From Okibacterium fritillariae (GTDB taxonomy: Bacteria > Actinomycetota > Actinomycetes > Actinomycetales > Microbacteriaceae): a DNA stretch of 64,000 nt. The stretch lies in the NCBI RefSeq assembly GCF_900167575.1, contig NZ_FUZP01000001.1, positions 62,001 to 126,000 of the forward strand. The letters are read 5' to 3'. Both the position numbers and the translations under genes were made by a program. Positions 27,817 to 36,228 of the stretch are shown one piece after another; the first letter of the stretch is position 1, and every line of letters starts with the position of its first letter. The notes beneath the pieces were generated by a model, which was given only the letters and a program-made list of their open reading frames with translations, had not been told where the DNA came from and did not search any database.

Positions 27817-28491
27817 CTAGGCAGTTGCGGTGTGTGAACCCTCAGAACCAGCTTGTTCTGGTCGGATCTCGTAGCGGAACGTGCCTCGGTATTCGTAGAT
27901 GAGCCCGACGAGGGGGAGCGACAGGGTGACGTCGACGCGCTGGCGGTCGACGGATTCGTCGAAGGCTTCGCGCAGGGTCACGCGCGGTGCGACGACACGG
28001 GGGATGCGCAGACGCCGCGTGCCGAAGCGCAGGGCGACGGCGTTCGACCGAAGCAACAGTGCGCCGTCTTCGGCGCGTGCGTCGAAGCGGGCCCAGAGCG
28101 GCGCTCCGAGTCCCAGACGGTCGATGAGTGAGCCGTCCTCCTCGGCGATGACATCGACCATGTCGCGGTCGCGGCGGCCCGATCCCGAGCGCCCGGCCAG
28201 GCGAAACGTCCGTGTGGCCGCGACCCCGGGGTGCCCACCCGCACCCACCACGGGCCTGTTCTCCACAGTGAAGGGCACGTCCCGCTGCCACACGGGAAAG
28301 AGGATGCTGCGCCGGGCCAAGACTGCGAGCACGGGCCACATCCACCGCCGCGGTGTGCCGACCGTGTGGAACACCCCCTCGCCGCGGCCGACCGACCCGC
28401 GGGGGATGGCCGAGAAGTAGAGGCGCAGGCGCGGATGCAGGAGCGCCAACACCTCGGGAATCGCGGCTTCGTAGGGCGACGGGGTTGGCAT
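27817..28491 (-). CDS. DUF4166 domain protein
   Basis: Soluble protein of 224 aa matching the DUF4166 family. It opens with a helical YEAAIPEVLALLHPRLRLYF segment, then GRGEGVFHTVG, a beta-rich middle and the C-terminal LPLVGLIYEYRGTFRYEI. The family often occurs alone or fused to the C-terminus of saccharopine dehydrogenase-like or SDR proteins. Its function is unknown. It lies 9 bp upstream of the coiled-coil membrane protein gene and is likely co-transcribed with it. Confidence 0.8.
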   Translation of the reverse strand: MPTPSPYEAAIPEVLALLHPRLRLYFSAIPRGSVGRGEGVFHTVGTPRRWMWPVLAVLARRSILFPVWQRDVPFTVENRPVVGAGGHPGVAATRTFRLAGRSGSGRRDRDMVDVIAEEDGSLIDRLGLGAPLWARFDARAEDGALLLRSNAVALRFGTRRLRIPRVVAPRVTLREAFDESVDRQRVDVTLSLPLVGLIYEYRGTFRYEIRPEQAGSEGSHTATA

Positions 28492-28591
28492 ATGGGCGAC
28501 TCTAGCCCGGCGGAGCCCGGTCGAGCTCGCGCGACGCTGGACGCGCCTGCACCGAGGCCGCCGGGGTCGGGTCGAGTGGCCGAGGCCCGCG

Positions 28592-29713
28592 CTAGCTCAG
28601 CGCGAGGGCCTCGTCGAGGGAGATGGACGGGAGGCCCAGTGCGCGCGCGACCGGGGCGTTGGTGAGCGAGCCGGCGTGGGCGTTGAGACCGAGCGCGAGC
28701 GCCTGGTCATCCGAGACCGCCTTCTTCCAGCCTTTCTCGGCCAGCGCGATGGCGTAGGGCAGTGTGGCGTTGGTGAGCGCACGGGTGGACGTCTCGGGAA
28801 CGGCGCCCGGCATGTTGGCGACGCAGTAGTAGACGCTGTCGTGCACGGCGAAGGTGGGGTCGTCGTGGGTGGTCGGGCGTGAACCCTCGAAGCATCCGCC
28901 CTGGTCGATGGCGATGTCGACCAGAACCGAGCCGTGCTTCATGGTCGAGACCATCTCGTCGGTCACGAGCTTCGGCGCCTGCGCACCCGGGATGAGCACC
29001 GAACCGATGACCAGGTCGGCCTCGCGCAGCTGCGCCGCGATCTCGTAGGTCGACGACACACGCGTCTGGATCTGGCCGCCGAAACGAACCTCGAGGTCGC
29101 GCAATCGCGGGATGGACAGGTCGATGATGGTGACGTCGGCGCCCATGCCGAGCGCGTTGGCCGCGGCATGCTCGCCCGCCACGCCGCCGCCGATGACGAC
29201 GACCTTGGCCTTCTGGGTTCCGGGCACGCCGCCCAGCAGGATGCCTCGACCGCCCGCCGCGCGCATCAGATGGTAGGCGCCGACCTGGGTCGAGAGTCGG
29301 CCCGCCACCTCGCTCATGGGCTGCAACAGGGGCAGCGACCGGTTCGGCAGCTGCACGGTCTCGTAGGCGATGGCCGTGGTGCCCGAGGCGAGCACGGCGT
29401 CGGCGCACGGCTTCGATGCTGCGAGGTGCAGGTAGGTGAAGAGCGTCTGCCCGGAGCGCATGCGCGGGTACTCCTCGGCGATGGGCTCTTTGACCTTGAG
29501 GATGAGATCGCCCGTGGCCCAGACCTCGTCGGCCGTCTCGGCGAGCGTCGCGCCCGCCGCCGTGTAGTCGCCATCGGAGATCGACGAGCCGAGACCCGCG
29601 CCCCGCTCGACGATGACCTCGTGACCACGTCTCACGAGTTCGTGCACTCCGGCGGGCGTGATCGCCACCCGGTTCTCGTTGTTCTTGATTTCGGTGGGGA
29701 TGCCGACGCGCAT
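28592..29713 (-). CDS. ald: Alanine dehydrogenase
   Basis: NAD-dependent L-alanine dehydrogenase (alanine to pyruvate plus ammonia), 373 aa. Signatures are the N-terminal [19 protein letters not shown], active-site region FTYLHLAA, Rossmann motif [31 protein letters not shown] and [11 protein letters not shown]. Length is typical. The ATG at 29713 is preferred over one 12 bp upstream because GGAG lies at the right spacing. It is divergent from an Lrp-family gene, a common arrangement in actinobacteria where the regulator controls ald in response to alanine. Confidence 0.96.
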   Translation of the reverse strand: MRVGIPTEIKNNENRVAITPAGVHELVRRGHEVIVERGAGLGSSISDGDYTAAGATLAETADEVWATGDLILKVKEPIAEEYPRMRSGQTLFTYLHLAASKPCADAVLASGTTAIAYETVQLPNRSLPLLQPMSEVAGRLSTQVGAYHLMRAAGGRGILLGGVPGTQKAKVVVIGGGVAGEHAAANALGMGADVTIIDLSIPRLRDLEVRFGGQIQTRVSSTYEIAAQLREADLVIGSVLIPGAQAPKLVTDEMVSTMKHGSVLVDIAIDQGGCFEGSRPTTHDDPTFAVHDSVYYCVANMPGAVPETSTRALTNATLPYAIALAEKGWKKAVSDDQALALGLNAHAGSLTNAPVARALGLPSISLDEALALS

Positions 29714-29786
29714 GCGTTTCTCCAATCGAGAGGCCGTCTCAGCGCCGGCGTCGTTGCCGGTCGTTCGCGACAGAACAATGCTCCGT

Positions 29787-29820
29787 ATTCTGCGTTACGA
29801 GGACGTAAACTGTGCAGAAT
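29787..29820. promoter_or_regulatory. Dyad in ald-lrp spacer, candidate Lrp operator
   Basis: ATTCTGC (29787-29793) and GCAGAAT (29814-29820) are exact inverted copies, and between them GTTACG and CGTAAAC form a second imperfect dyad. The spacer is AT-rich. The site lies between the divergent ald and Lrp-family genes, as expected for an AldR-type regulator. Confidence 0.55.
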
Positions 29821-29872
29821 CAGCGGTTCACTGCATCCAATTTGCAGGATTATGCGGCGAGAAGGGGTCTCG

Positions 29873-30406
29873 ATGTCGGTGTCACCGAAGAATGTGCGGG
29901 AGCGGGCGGGTGAGCAGGGCGCGGTGCGCGGGCGCGATCAGACACGAGACCTGGACGAGATCGACCGCGCCATCCTGGCCCAGCTGGCGGGTGACGCTCG
30001 GTTGCCGAACAATCAGTTGGCCGAGCGGGTGGGCATCGCCCCCTCGACGTGCGTGGCTCGCGTGCGTTCGCTGGTCGACCGGGGTGCCATCCGCGGGTTT
30101 CGGGCCGACATCGACCCGGCGGCCGTCGGGCTCGGGCTGCAGGCGCTCATCAGCGTCAACATTCGCGCGGGTGCTCGTCAACAGATCCGAACCTTCACCG
30201 AAGAGATGCGTTCACTGCCGGATGTCGTGCAGCTCTTCTTTCTAGGGGGCTCGGAGGACTTCATCGTGCACCTGGCCACGCGTGACTCAGACCATCTGCG
30301 GGACTTCGTCGTGACGCACCTCTCGGCCCACCCCGCCGTGGCATCGACGCGGACGAGCGTGATGTTCGAGCACTACCAAAACAGCCCGGCGCTCGACCCC
30401 CGTTAG
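29873..30406 (+). CDS. Lrp/AsnC-family transcriptional regulator (AldR-like)
   Basis: Feast/famine regulator of 177 aa. A polar N-terminus precedes the AsnC-type HTH (about 25-75: DEIDRAILAQLAGDARLPNNQLAERVGIA split across helices, recognition helix STCVARVRSL). A C-terminal RAM ligand-binding domain follows, with LFFLGGSEDFIVHLA. ATG 29873 has GAAGGGG upstream. An in-frame ATG at 29852 is possible. Divergence from ald suggests control of alanine catabolism, with alanine as likely effector. Confidence 0.92.
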   Translation: MSVSPKNVRERAGEQGAVRGRDQTRDLDEIDRAILAQLAGDARLPNNQLAERVGIAPSTCVARVRSLVDRGAIRGFRADIDPAAVGLGLQALISVNIRAGARQQIRTFTEEMRSLPDVVQLFFLGGSEDFIVHLATRDSDHLRDFVVTHLSAHPAVASTRTSVMFEHYQNSPALDPR

Positions 30407-30444
30407 CCGCGAAAGCGCACCGGGCCTGCGTGATTCCTTCGCCT

Positions 30445-30466
30445 GTCGAAGCGACCGATCTTCGAC
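30445..30466. repeat. Inverted repeat upstream of DUF7882-like gene
   Basis: GTCGAAG-cgaccgat-CTTCGAC is a perfect 7-bp dyad in the 222-bp spacer between the Lrp-family gene and the next gene. It could be a weak terminator for the former or an operator for the latter. The remaining spacer is AT-richer than its surroundings. Confidence 0.4.
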
Positions 30467-30628
30467 GACCTGTAAAGCGAAATCATAGAGCAAATAGACC
30501 TCAAATTTCGCCCCCTTGCGGTCAGATTTCGGGAACTTCCACGCGGTCCATAAACTCGGAATCCGATCCCCTCCGCCCACCCCCGGGAGCCTGGTGCGAT
30601 CGTTTTCAGAGGAGACTGGCGCGGCACG

Positions 30629-30934
30629 ATGGGAAAACTGATCTACGGTGACGGAAGCACCGAAATCGAATTCGAAGACCGCCTGCTGGCCCACCTCAAG
30701 GTGGCCATCGTGACGAAGCTTCGTCGCGGCGAGACCTTCACGCTGTCGTGGGATCACGGCCACGATCAGGGCAGCGGGCGCAGCACCATCTGGTTGCACC
30801 CCGGCATCCCCCTGCACTTCCTCTTCTTCGGCGGCCGCGAGCCCGTGCTGAACCGTGCCTGGGCCGAAGCCATGCTCATCTCCGCGTCGAGCACCAACGG
30901 CATGCAGATCATGCCGGAGCCGCCGCAGGCCTGA
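30629..30934 (+). CDS. Small conserved protein, DUF7882-like
   Basis: Soluble protein of 101 aa. The pattern KLIYGDGSTEIEFEDRLLAH, LRRGETFTLSWDHGHDQG, GRSTIWLHPGIPLHFLFFGG, NRAWAEAM and a C-terminal MPEPP matches a small family seen mainly in Microbacteriaceae, often mislabelled as ATP-dependent DNA ligase. No ligase or catalytic motif is visible. It is likely monocistronic, with its own AT-rich promoter region upstream and a strong terminator after it. Confidence 0.75.
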   Translation: MGKLIYGDGSTEIEFEDRLLAHLKVAIVTKLRRGETFTLSWDHGHDQGSGRSTIWLHPGIPLHFLFFGGREPVLNRAWAEAMLISASSTNGMQIMPEPPQA

Positions 30935-30956
30935 CCGCACGGCCGCATGTGACCAA

Positions 30957-30990
30957 AAAAAGGGACCGATCGTCTGATCGGTCCCTTTTT
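30957..30990. terminator. Bidirectional Rho-independent terminator
   Basis: AAAAGGGACCGATC / GTCT / GATCGGTCCCTTTTT is a perfect stem flanked by A- and T-tracts on both strands. It sits between convergent genes ending at 30934 (+) and 31030 (-), serving both. Confidence 0.95.
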
Positions 30991-31029
30991 CGTGGGCGGG
31001 CGAACCTGAACCGCTCGCCGAGTGCGTGC

Positions 31030-31713
31030 TTAGTACTTGATCTCGGCGAGGGCGTCGGAGATCGGTGTCTCGCCCGAGATGACCTCGAACTGCGTGCGCA
31101 CGGCCGTTCCCTCGAGAATGGCGGTCGCCACGATCTCGGCGACATCGGCGCGGGGGATCTCGCCGCGGTCGACGGTCGCACCGGTCGTGATCTGTCCGGT
31201 TCCGGCGTCGTCGGTCAGGGCGCCGGGGCGCACGATCGTCCAGTCGAAGTCGCGCGAGCGGATGTCGGCGTCGGCCTCGCTCTTGGCGCGGCGGTACACC
31301 TCCCACACGGCGGCATCGTCGTTGTCGTCGACGGGCAGCGTGGACTTCTCGACGTCGAAACCGTCGACCGACATGGCCGAGATGATCACGTAGCGGTCGA
31401 CGCCGGCCTTCTCTGCGGCATCCGCCAACAGGATCGCGCCGTCGCGGTCGACCGTCATCTTGCGCTCGGCGCCGCTCTTCGCTCCGCCACCGGCCGCGAA
31501 CACCACGGCGTCGGCACCCTGCAGGTGCTTCGCGAGCGTCTCGGCGTCGATCGACTCGAGGTCGAGCACCAGGGCTTTCGCTCCGGCCTTCTCGAGATCG
31601 GCGGCGTGGTCGGGGTTGCGGATGATTCCGACGACCTCCTGGCCGGCATCCGCCAGTCGACGCTCCAAGAGCTGGGCGATCTTTCCGTGTCCTCCTGCGA
31701 TGATTACTGTCAT
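31030..31713 (-). CDS. NAD(P)H-binding SDR-family protein (YwnB/HSCARG-like)
   Basis: Atypical SDR of 227 aa with N-terminal nucleotide-binding motif IIAGGHGKIAQ (GGxGxxG), then VFAAGGG and YVIISAMSV followed by YRRAKSEAD in the catalytic area, and IVRPGALTD. Proteins of this group bind NAD(P)H and may act as reductases or redox sensors. The substrate is unknown. It lies 48 bp downstream of the UbiB-like gene on the same strand and is probably co-transcribed. It ends at the shared bidirectional terminator. Confidence 0.87.
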   Translation of the reverse strand: MTVIIAGGHGKIAQLLERRLADAGQEVVGIIRNPDHAADLEKAGAKALVLDLESIDAETLAKHLQGADAVVFAAGGGAKSGAERKMTVDRDGAILLADAAEKAGVDRYVIISAMSVDGFDVEKSTLPVDDNDDAAVWEVYRRAKSEADADIRSRDFDWTIVRPGALTDDAGTGQITTGATVDRGEIPRADVAEIVATAILEGTAVRTQFEVISGETPISDALAEIKY

Positions 31714-31761
31714 CTTCGGTACAACGTCCCTTCGGGGTCAGAATTCCATCGGTGTGGGTCG

Positions 31762-33798
31762 CTAGCGCGGTTTCGTGAGGAAGACGCGTCGCAACGACCG
31801 CAGTATCAGGATGAACCCGACGAGCCCGATCGTCGACCCCAGGAACGCGAAAAGTCGCACGTCGGGCACGATGTAGGGCCCCGAATCGGTCACGACGAGC
31901 ACGATGCCGACCACGACGGCGGTGATGGCGATGAGCACGCCGACGGTCTCGGAGACGAGCGTGGACACCCACCAGCGGTCGTCGCCCGTGGCGAACGAGC
32001 GCACGCGCACGCTGAAGGTGCCGTTCTCGATGCGCGACGACACCGATTCGATGCGCCGCGGCAGCTTGCGCAGCGTGGCGAGGGATGTCGCGGCCTGCGC
32101 CTGAGCCGATGCGAACAGTCGCTCGGGGCTGAGCAGGTGCCGCATGAAGTGGGGCACGCGTTTGAGGGCGTGATCGACGAGGTCGAAATCCGGATCGAGC
32201 AGTGTCAGGCATCCATCGAGCGTGACGATGGTGCGAAAAGCCGAGCTCAGGGATGCGGGCAGCCCCAGGTGGTAGGCCCGGATCACGTCGAGCAGCACGC
32301 TGAAGATCGAGCCGTCGCCCTTTCTGCGATGCCGCATCAACGTGAGCACCTTTCCGATCTCGCGCTGCATGGCCTGCGTGTCGGTGCCGTCGGGAACCGT
32401 GACCACGAGCAGTAGGGCGTCGGTCGTCGCGACATCGTCTTCACTGGCCGCGGCTAGCAGCAGTGTGGCTAACGCCTCGCGCATGCTGCGCTCGAGCACA
32501 CCGATGGCACCGAAGTCGATCATGCCGAGCGTGCCGTCCTCGCGCAGGATGAGGTTGCCCGGGTGCAGATCCGCGTGGAACACGCCCTCGACGATGACCT
32601 GCTGCAGCACGGCATCCAGCAACGCCTCGGCCAGCGCCTGGCGGTCTACCATCGGCATGCTCGCGAGGTGTTCCTGCGCCTTGCCGAGAGGGATGCCGTC
32701 GACCCGCTCCTGCGTCAGCACGCGGCGGCTGCTCGCCTCGGCGAACACGCGCGGCACCGACAAGACGTGGGATGCCGTGTGCTCGACGGCACTGCGGATC
32801 ATCTCGGTGTTGCCGAACTCGATGCGGTAGTCGAGCTCTTCTTCAAGCGTCTTCGCGAAACCGTTGGCGAGCGACACGGCCCCGAACTCGGCTCCCCACG
32901 ACGTCTTGGCCTCGATGCGATCGGCGATGCGCAGAATGATGTCGACGTCGGCGCGCACCTGGCGCTCGGCATCCGGCCTCTGCACCTTGAGCACCACATC
33001 GGTGCCGTCGAGAAGCGTCGCGCGGTGCACCTGAGCGACGGACGCCGCGGCCAGGGGTTCGTGATCGACCCACGCGAAGACCTCGCCGAGCGGCCGACCC
33101 AGCTCGCGCTCGACGACGCGCTCGATATCCGACCACGGCAGCGTCGTGGCGCTCGTCTGCAGCGACGACAGCGCCTCGATGAAGCGCGGGGGCAGCAGGT
33201 CGCGACGCGTGGACATGACCTGGCCGAGCTTCACGAAGGTGACTCCGGCGTCGTTGAGGAACGAGACGATGGCGTCGGGGGAGCGGGTGGCCCCGGAGGG
33301 CGACGGTGTGCTGCTGGGGGTGGTCGCCACCGAGGCGCCGGCCGTCGCATCCGCCGCCGTGCGCCGATGCGGGTGACCGTGGATGGCGTGCCCCACGCCG
33401 TGGCGCGACGCGATCGCGAGGATCTGCAGGTAGCGCTGGGTGCGGCGGCGGCGGTGCACGGCCTCCTGGAACGCATAGATGGGGTTCGGCACCGACGCGG
33501 TGGGCCAGATGGCCTCGATGCCGACGAGGAAGGCGACGCCGAACGCGAAGGTCCACCCGAAGGCGAGCAGGATGAAGGCGAGCGCGACGACGGGGTGCAC
33601 GTCGAGGCCGCCGGCGCCGTCGAGCAGGCCCGCCTTGCCGGCCGTGTATTGCGTGAACGGCACGCTGGTGGCGAAGACGACGAGGCCCACGACGAAGGTG
33701 CGCGGCCACCCGACCGGTGCCCCGAGTAGGCGGCGGGTGACGAAGCCGACGCCGAGGGCGTAGACGATTGCGAGGGGAATGACGATGAACAGATACAC
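31762..33798 (-). CDS. ABC1/UbiB-family atypical kinase, membrane-associated
   Basis: UbiB-like protein of 678 aa. Three N-terminal hydrophobic segments (about 1-100) precede the ABC1 domain. Its hallmarks are KLGQVMSTRRDLLP (KxGQ), AAASVAQVHRA (Ala-rich loop), VVLKVQRP, HADLHPGN and MIDFGAIG. Two C-terminal membrane segments follow. Family members bind nucleotides and support quinone or lipid metabolism by ATPase-like activity. A role in menaquinone or isoprenoid lipid handling is inferred. Fusion of an N-terminal multi-span region is less usual than the bare ABC1 form. Confidence 0.9.
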   Translation of the reverse strand: MYLFIVIPLAIVYALGVGFVTRRLLGAPVGWPRTFVVGLVVFATSVPFTQYTAGKAGLLDGAGGLDVHPVVALAFILLAFGWTFAFGVAFLVGIEAIWPTASVPNPIYAFQEAVHRRRRTQRYLQILAIASRHGVGHAIHGHPHRRTAADATAGASVATTPSSTPSPSGATRSPDAIVSFLNDAGVTFVKLGQVMSTRRDLLPPRFIEALSSLQTSATTLPWSDIERVVERELGRPLGEVFAWVDHEPLAAASVAQVHRATLLDGTDVVLKVQRPDAERQVRADVDIILRIADRIEAKTSWGAEFGAVSLANGFAKTLEEELDYRIEFGNTEMIRSAVEHTASHVLSVPRVFAEASSRRVLTQERVDGIPLGKAQEHLASMPMVDRQALAEALLDAVLQQVIVEGVFHADLHPGNLILREDGTLGMIDFGAIGVLERSMREALATLLLAAASEDDVATTDALLLVVTVPDGTDTQAMQREIGKVLTLMRHRRKGDGSIFSVLLDVIRAYHLGLPASLSSAFRTIVTLDGCLTLLDPDFDLVDHALKRVPHFMRHLLSPERLFASAQAQAATSLATLRKLPRRIESVSSRIENGTFSVRVRSFATGDDRWWVSTLVSETVGVLIAITAVVVGIVLVVTDSGPYIVPDVRLFAFLGSTIGLVGFILILRSLRRVFLTKPR

Positions 33799-33911
33799 GT
33801 GTGAAACCCCCGGTGTCGGTCGCCTGGCGCGTGCGCTCAGCCTAGTGTGGGGCGCGGCCGGGGGCTCAGGAGAAATGTCCGCGCGCGGCTCGGGTTCGTC
33901 TGTTGCGTTTA

Positions 33912-33939
33912 TTGCCCGTTGCCCGTTGCCCGTTGCCCC
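33912..33939. repeat. 7-bp tandem repeat (TTGCCCG x4)
   Basis: Four consecutive TTGCCCG units, the last ending in C, lie in the 263-bp spacer between the UbiB-like gene and the DUF2256/DUF3253 gene. Such a heptanucleotide array is prone to slippage. No gene is seen in the spacer. Confidence 0.85.
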
Positions 33940-34061
33940 GGGCTGGGATCGGGTCGATCGTTACTCTGATGCCTGCCGTCGACGGGTTCCGTCGGCCCGA
34001 CACTACTCCTGACGAACGGAGCCCAGGCGGTCCCGTTCTCAAGGTTCGAGGATGAGACCCA

Positions 34062-34466
34062 TCAGGGCCGGTGGCGGCGGATGCGGATGGGGCCGCGGGC
34101 CGTGGAGGGGTCGACGACCGAGCCGCCCTGCGTGATGTCGACGACGCCCGCGTCGACCAGGCGGCGGGCGGCGCGGCGGGCGGGCTCCATGAGGTCGCGC
34201 CAGTCGTCCTTCGTGCCGACGGCCCGCGCCGCATCCGACGGGCAGATGGTGGAGGTGGCGGCGCGTTTGTCGAGGAGTTCGATGATGGTTTCTTCGAGAC
34301 GGCGGTCGACGTCGGTGACGCCGCGGCGTCGGCAGGCGTCCGAGCAATAGCGCACGGCATCCCAATTGTCGGCCCACTTCGATCGCCACTGCATCTCGCG
34401 GCCGCAGGAGGCGCAGACCTTGCTCTCGGGCACGGGGGAGGCTGCCGAGCGTTGTTTGTGAGCCAT
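34062..34466 (-). CDS. DUF2256 plus DUF3253 protein
   Basis: Two-domain protein of 134 aa. The N-terminal DUF2256 zinc-finger-like part has CASCGREM and a further YCSDACRRR, giving four cysteines. The C-terminal DUF3253 part is a small winged-helix-like fold (ETIIELLDKRAATSTICPSDAARAVG). The domains usually occur together in bacteria, but function is unknown. Nucleic-acid binding is plausible from the zinc ribbon and winged helix. The gene is apparently single, with Arg-rich ends. Confidence 0.85.
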   Translation of the reverse strand: MAHKQRSAASPVPESKVCASCGREMQWRSKWADNWDAVRYCSDACRRRGVTDVDRRLEETIIELLDKRAATSTICPSDAARAVGTKDDWRDLMEPARRAARRLVDAGVVDITQGGSVVDPSTARGPIRIRRHRP

Positions 34467-34591
34467 CCTTCAAGTGTGCGCGACGGCACGCCCGCGTCAA
34501 GGGGCTGGCTCTCCGCGACATCCTTCAGGTGCGCGGCGGCACGCCAGCGTTACGGGGCTGACGAACCGCCGCGCGGTGACCTGGCAGCCGG

Positions 34592-35278
34592 CTAGTAGTC
34601 GATGCGGCCGTGGCGGCTGTGGAACTCACCCGTCGGGCCGTCGGCGCCGACGAGGGCCAGGGCGACCGTCGCGTCGGTGCCCTCGGTGACGGTCTGGTGG
34701 CCGCCGTGCCCGTTGAAGTCCGTGGCGGTGTAGCCCGGGTCGGTCACGTTGACGCGGAAGTCGGGAAGGTTCTTCGCATACTGAACCGTCAGCGCGATGA
34801 CCGCGGCCTTCGAGGAGGCATAGGGCACGGCCATCACCGGGAACTCGTCGGCCGTCTCGGTGGACAGGAATCGCGGCCAGCCCACGCCAGAGGCGACATT
34901 GACGATCACGGGATGCTCGGACGATCGCAGAAGCGGAAGCGCAGCCTGCGTCACCCGCACGATGCCGACGACGTTGGTCTCGAGCACGGTGCGCATGGCG
35001 TCGGCGTCGAGGTCGTCGACCCCGAACGAGGTGCCCAGGATGCCGGCGTTGTTCACCAACACGTCGAGGTTCGGCAGGGCGGCGATGGCGGCATCCACGC
35101 TGGCTTGGTCGGTGACGTCGAGTTGCACGATGTGGGCGCCGAGGGCCCGGGCGGCGTCACCGTTGGCGGGGTCGCGCATGCCGGCATAGACGGTGTGGCC
35201 CGCGTCGATCAGGCGGCGGGCGGTTTCGAGGCCGAGGCTCTTGTTGGCCCCAGTGATGAGTGTCGTTGTCATGCTCAC
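34592..35278 (-). CDS. Short-chain dehydrogenase/reductase
   Basis: Classical SDR of 228 aa with TGANKSLG cofactor motif (residues about 8-15), NNAG, a Ser in NVASGVGW, and the catalytic YASSK. The DVTD motif after the second strand suggests a classical nucleotide pocket. The substrate is unknown. It is divergent from a MmyB-like HTH regulator 95 bp away, an arrangement very common for SDR genes controlled by the neighbouring regulator. Confidence 0.92.
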   Translation of the reverse strand: MSMTTTLITGANKSLGLETARRLIDAGHTVYAGMRDPANGDAARALGAHIVQLDVTDQASVDAAIAALPNLDVLVNNAGILGTSFGVDDLDADAMRTVLETNVVGIVRVTQAALPLLRSSEHPVIVNVASGVGWPRFLSTETADEFPVMAVPYASSKAAVIALTVQYAKNLPDFRVNVTDPGYTATDFNGHGGHQTVTEGTDATVALALVGADGPTGEFHSRHGRIDY

Positions 35279-35373
35279 AGCCTGCGCCCCGATCGGCCCG
35301 GCGCCCAGGCCTTGGTCGACGGTAGGACTGCTGATACCACCGACCGCGCGCGCCGCCGGGGCATGATGGGGTG

Positions 35374-36228
35374 ATGAGTGAGTTCGCGAGTGTGCTGCGG
35401 TCCTGGCGTGAACGGCTCAGCCCCGCGGATGTCGGGCTGCCGGCGGGTTCGGGGCGACGCGCGGCCGGTCTGCGGCGCGAAGAGCTGGCGGCGCTCGCCG
35501 GGGTGAGCGTCGACTACATCGTGCGGCTCGAGCAGGGGCGGGCGCAGCATCCGTCGCCACAGCTCTTGGGAGCCCTGGCCCTGGCCCTGCGCCTGAGCGT
35601 CGACGAACGCGACCACCTCTACCGCGTCGCGGGCGCCGCGCCACCCTCGCGCGACCTCGTGCCCCGCCATGTCACGCCCGGGGTGCAACGCCTGGTCGAC
35701 CGGCTCGGCGACGTGCCGCTCGCGGTCTTCAGCGCGGCGCACGACATCATCATGTGGAACCCGCTGTGGGCGGCCGTCAACGGCGACCCGTCGGCCGAAT
35801 CGGCGCTCGAACGCAACCTGGTCTGGCGGCACTTCACGCACGGGCACGACGGCGTCGAGTTCGATGACATCCACGAGGAAGAATTCGCCAGCGACCTCGT
35901 GGCCGATCTGCGCGCCGCGGTCGGGCGTTACCCGCGGGACCCGTCGTTGGCTGCCCTCGTGGCACGCCTGCGGTCCAGCTCGCCTGAATTCGAGCGGCGC
36001 TGGGGCTCGGCGCGCATCGCGGAACACCGGTCGAGCCGCAAGGTCGTGAGCACACCCGTCGGCCCCATCGAGATCGACTGCGACGTGCTCGCGGTGCCGG
36101 GCGGCGACCTGCGCATCGTCGTCTACACGACCGTTCCCGGCAGCCGGCACGCCGAAGCTCTCGAGCTGCTGCGCGTCACGGGGTTGCAGACCTTCGCCGG
36201 GTCGGCGTCAGCCGTCGAGGTGCCGTAG
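35374..36228 (+). CDS. XRE-type HTH regulator with MmyB-like ligand-binding domain
   Basis: Transcription regulator of about 284 aa. The N-terminal XRE helix-turn-helix covers about 28-75 (RREELAALAGVSVDYIVRLEQG). The C-terminal MmyB-type PAS-like domain includes VFSAAHDIIMWNPLWAAVNGD and a terminal VYTTVPGSRHAEALELL. Family members, many from actinobacteria, usually repress the divergent SDR gene. The start may be the GTG at 35371 or the ATG at 35374. The 3' end overlaps the convergent AAA gene by 21 bp. Confidence 0.92.
   Translation: MSEFASVLRSWRERLSPADVGLPAGSGRRAAGLRREELAALAGVSVDYIVRLEQGRAQHPSPQLLGALALALRLSVDERDHLYRVAGAAPPSRDLVPRHVTPGVQRLVDRLGDVPLAVFSAAHDIIMWNPLWAAVNGDPSAESALERNLVWRHFTHGHDGVEFDDIHEEEFASDLVADLRAAVGRYPRDPSLAALVARLRSSSPEFERRWGSARIAEHRSSRKVVSTPVGPIEIDCDVLAVPGGDLRIVVYTTVPGSRHAEALELLRVTGLQTFAGSASAVEVP

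Noticed and set aside
33912-33939. Origin iteron array
   Set aside because: Only four 7-bp units, GC-rich, with no replication gene or AT-rich unwinding region nearby.
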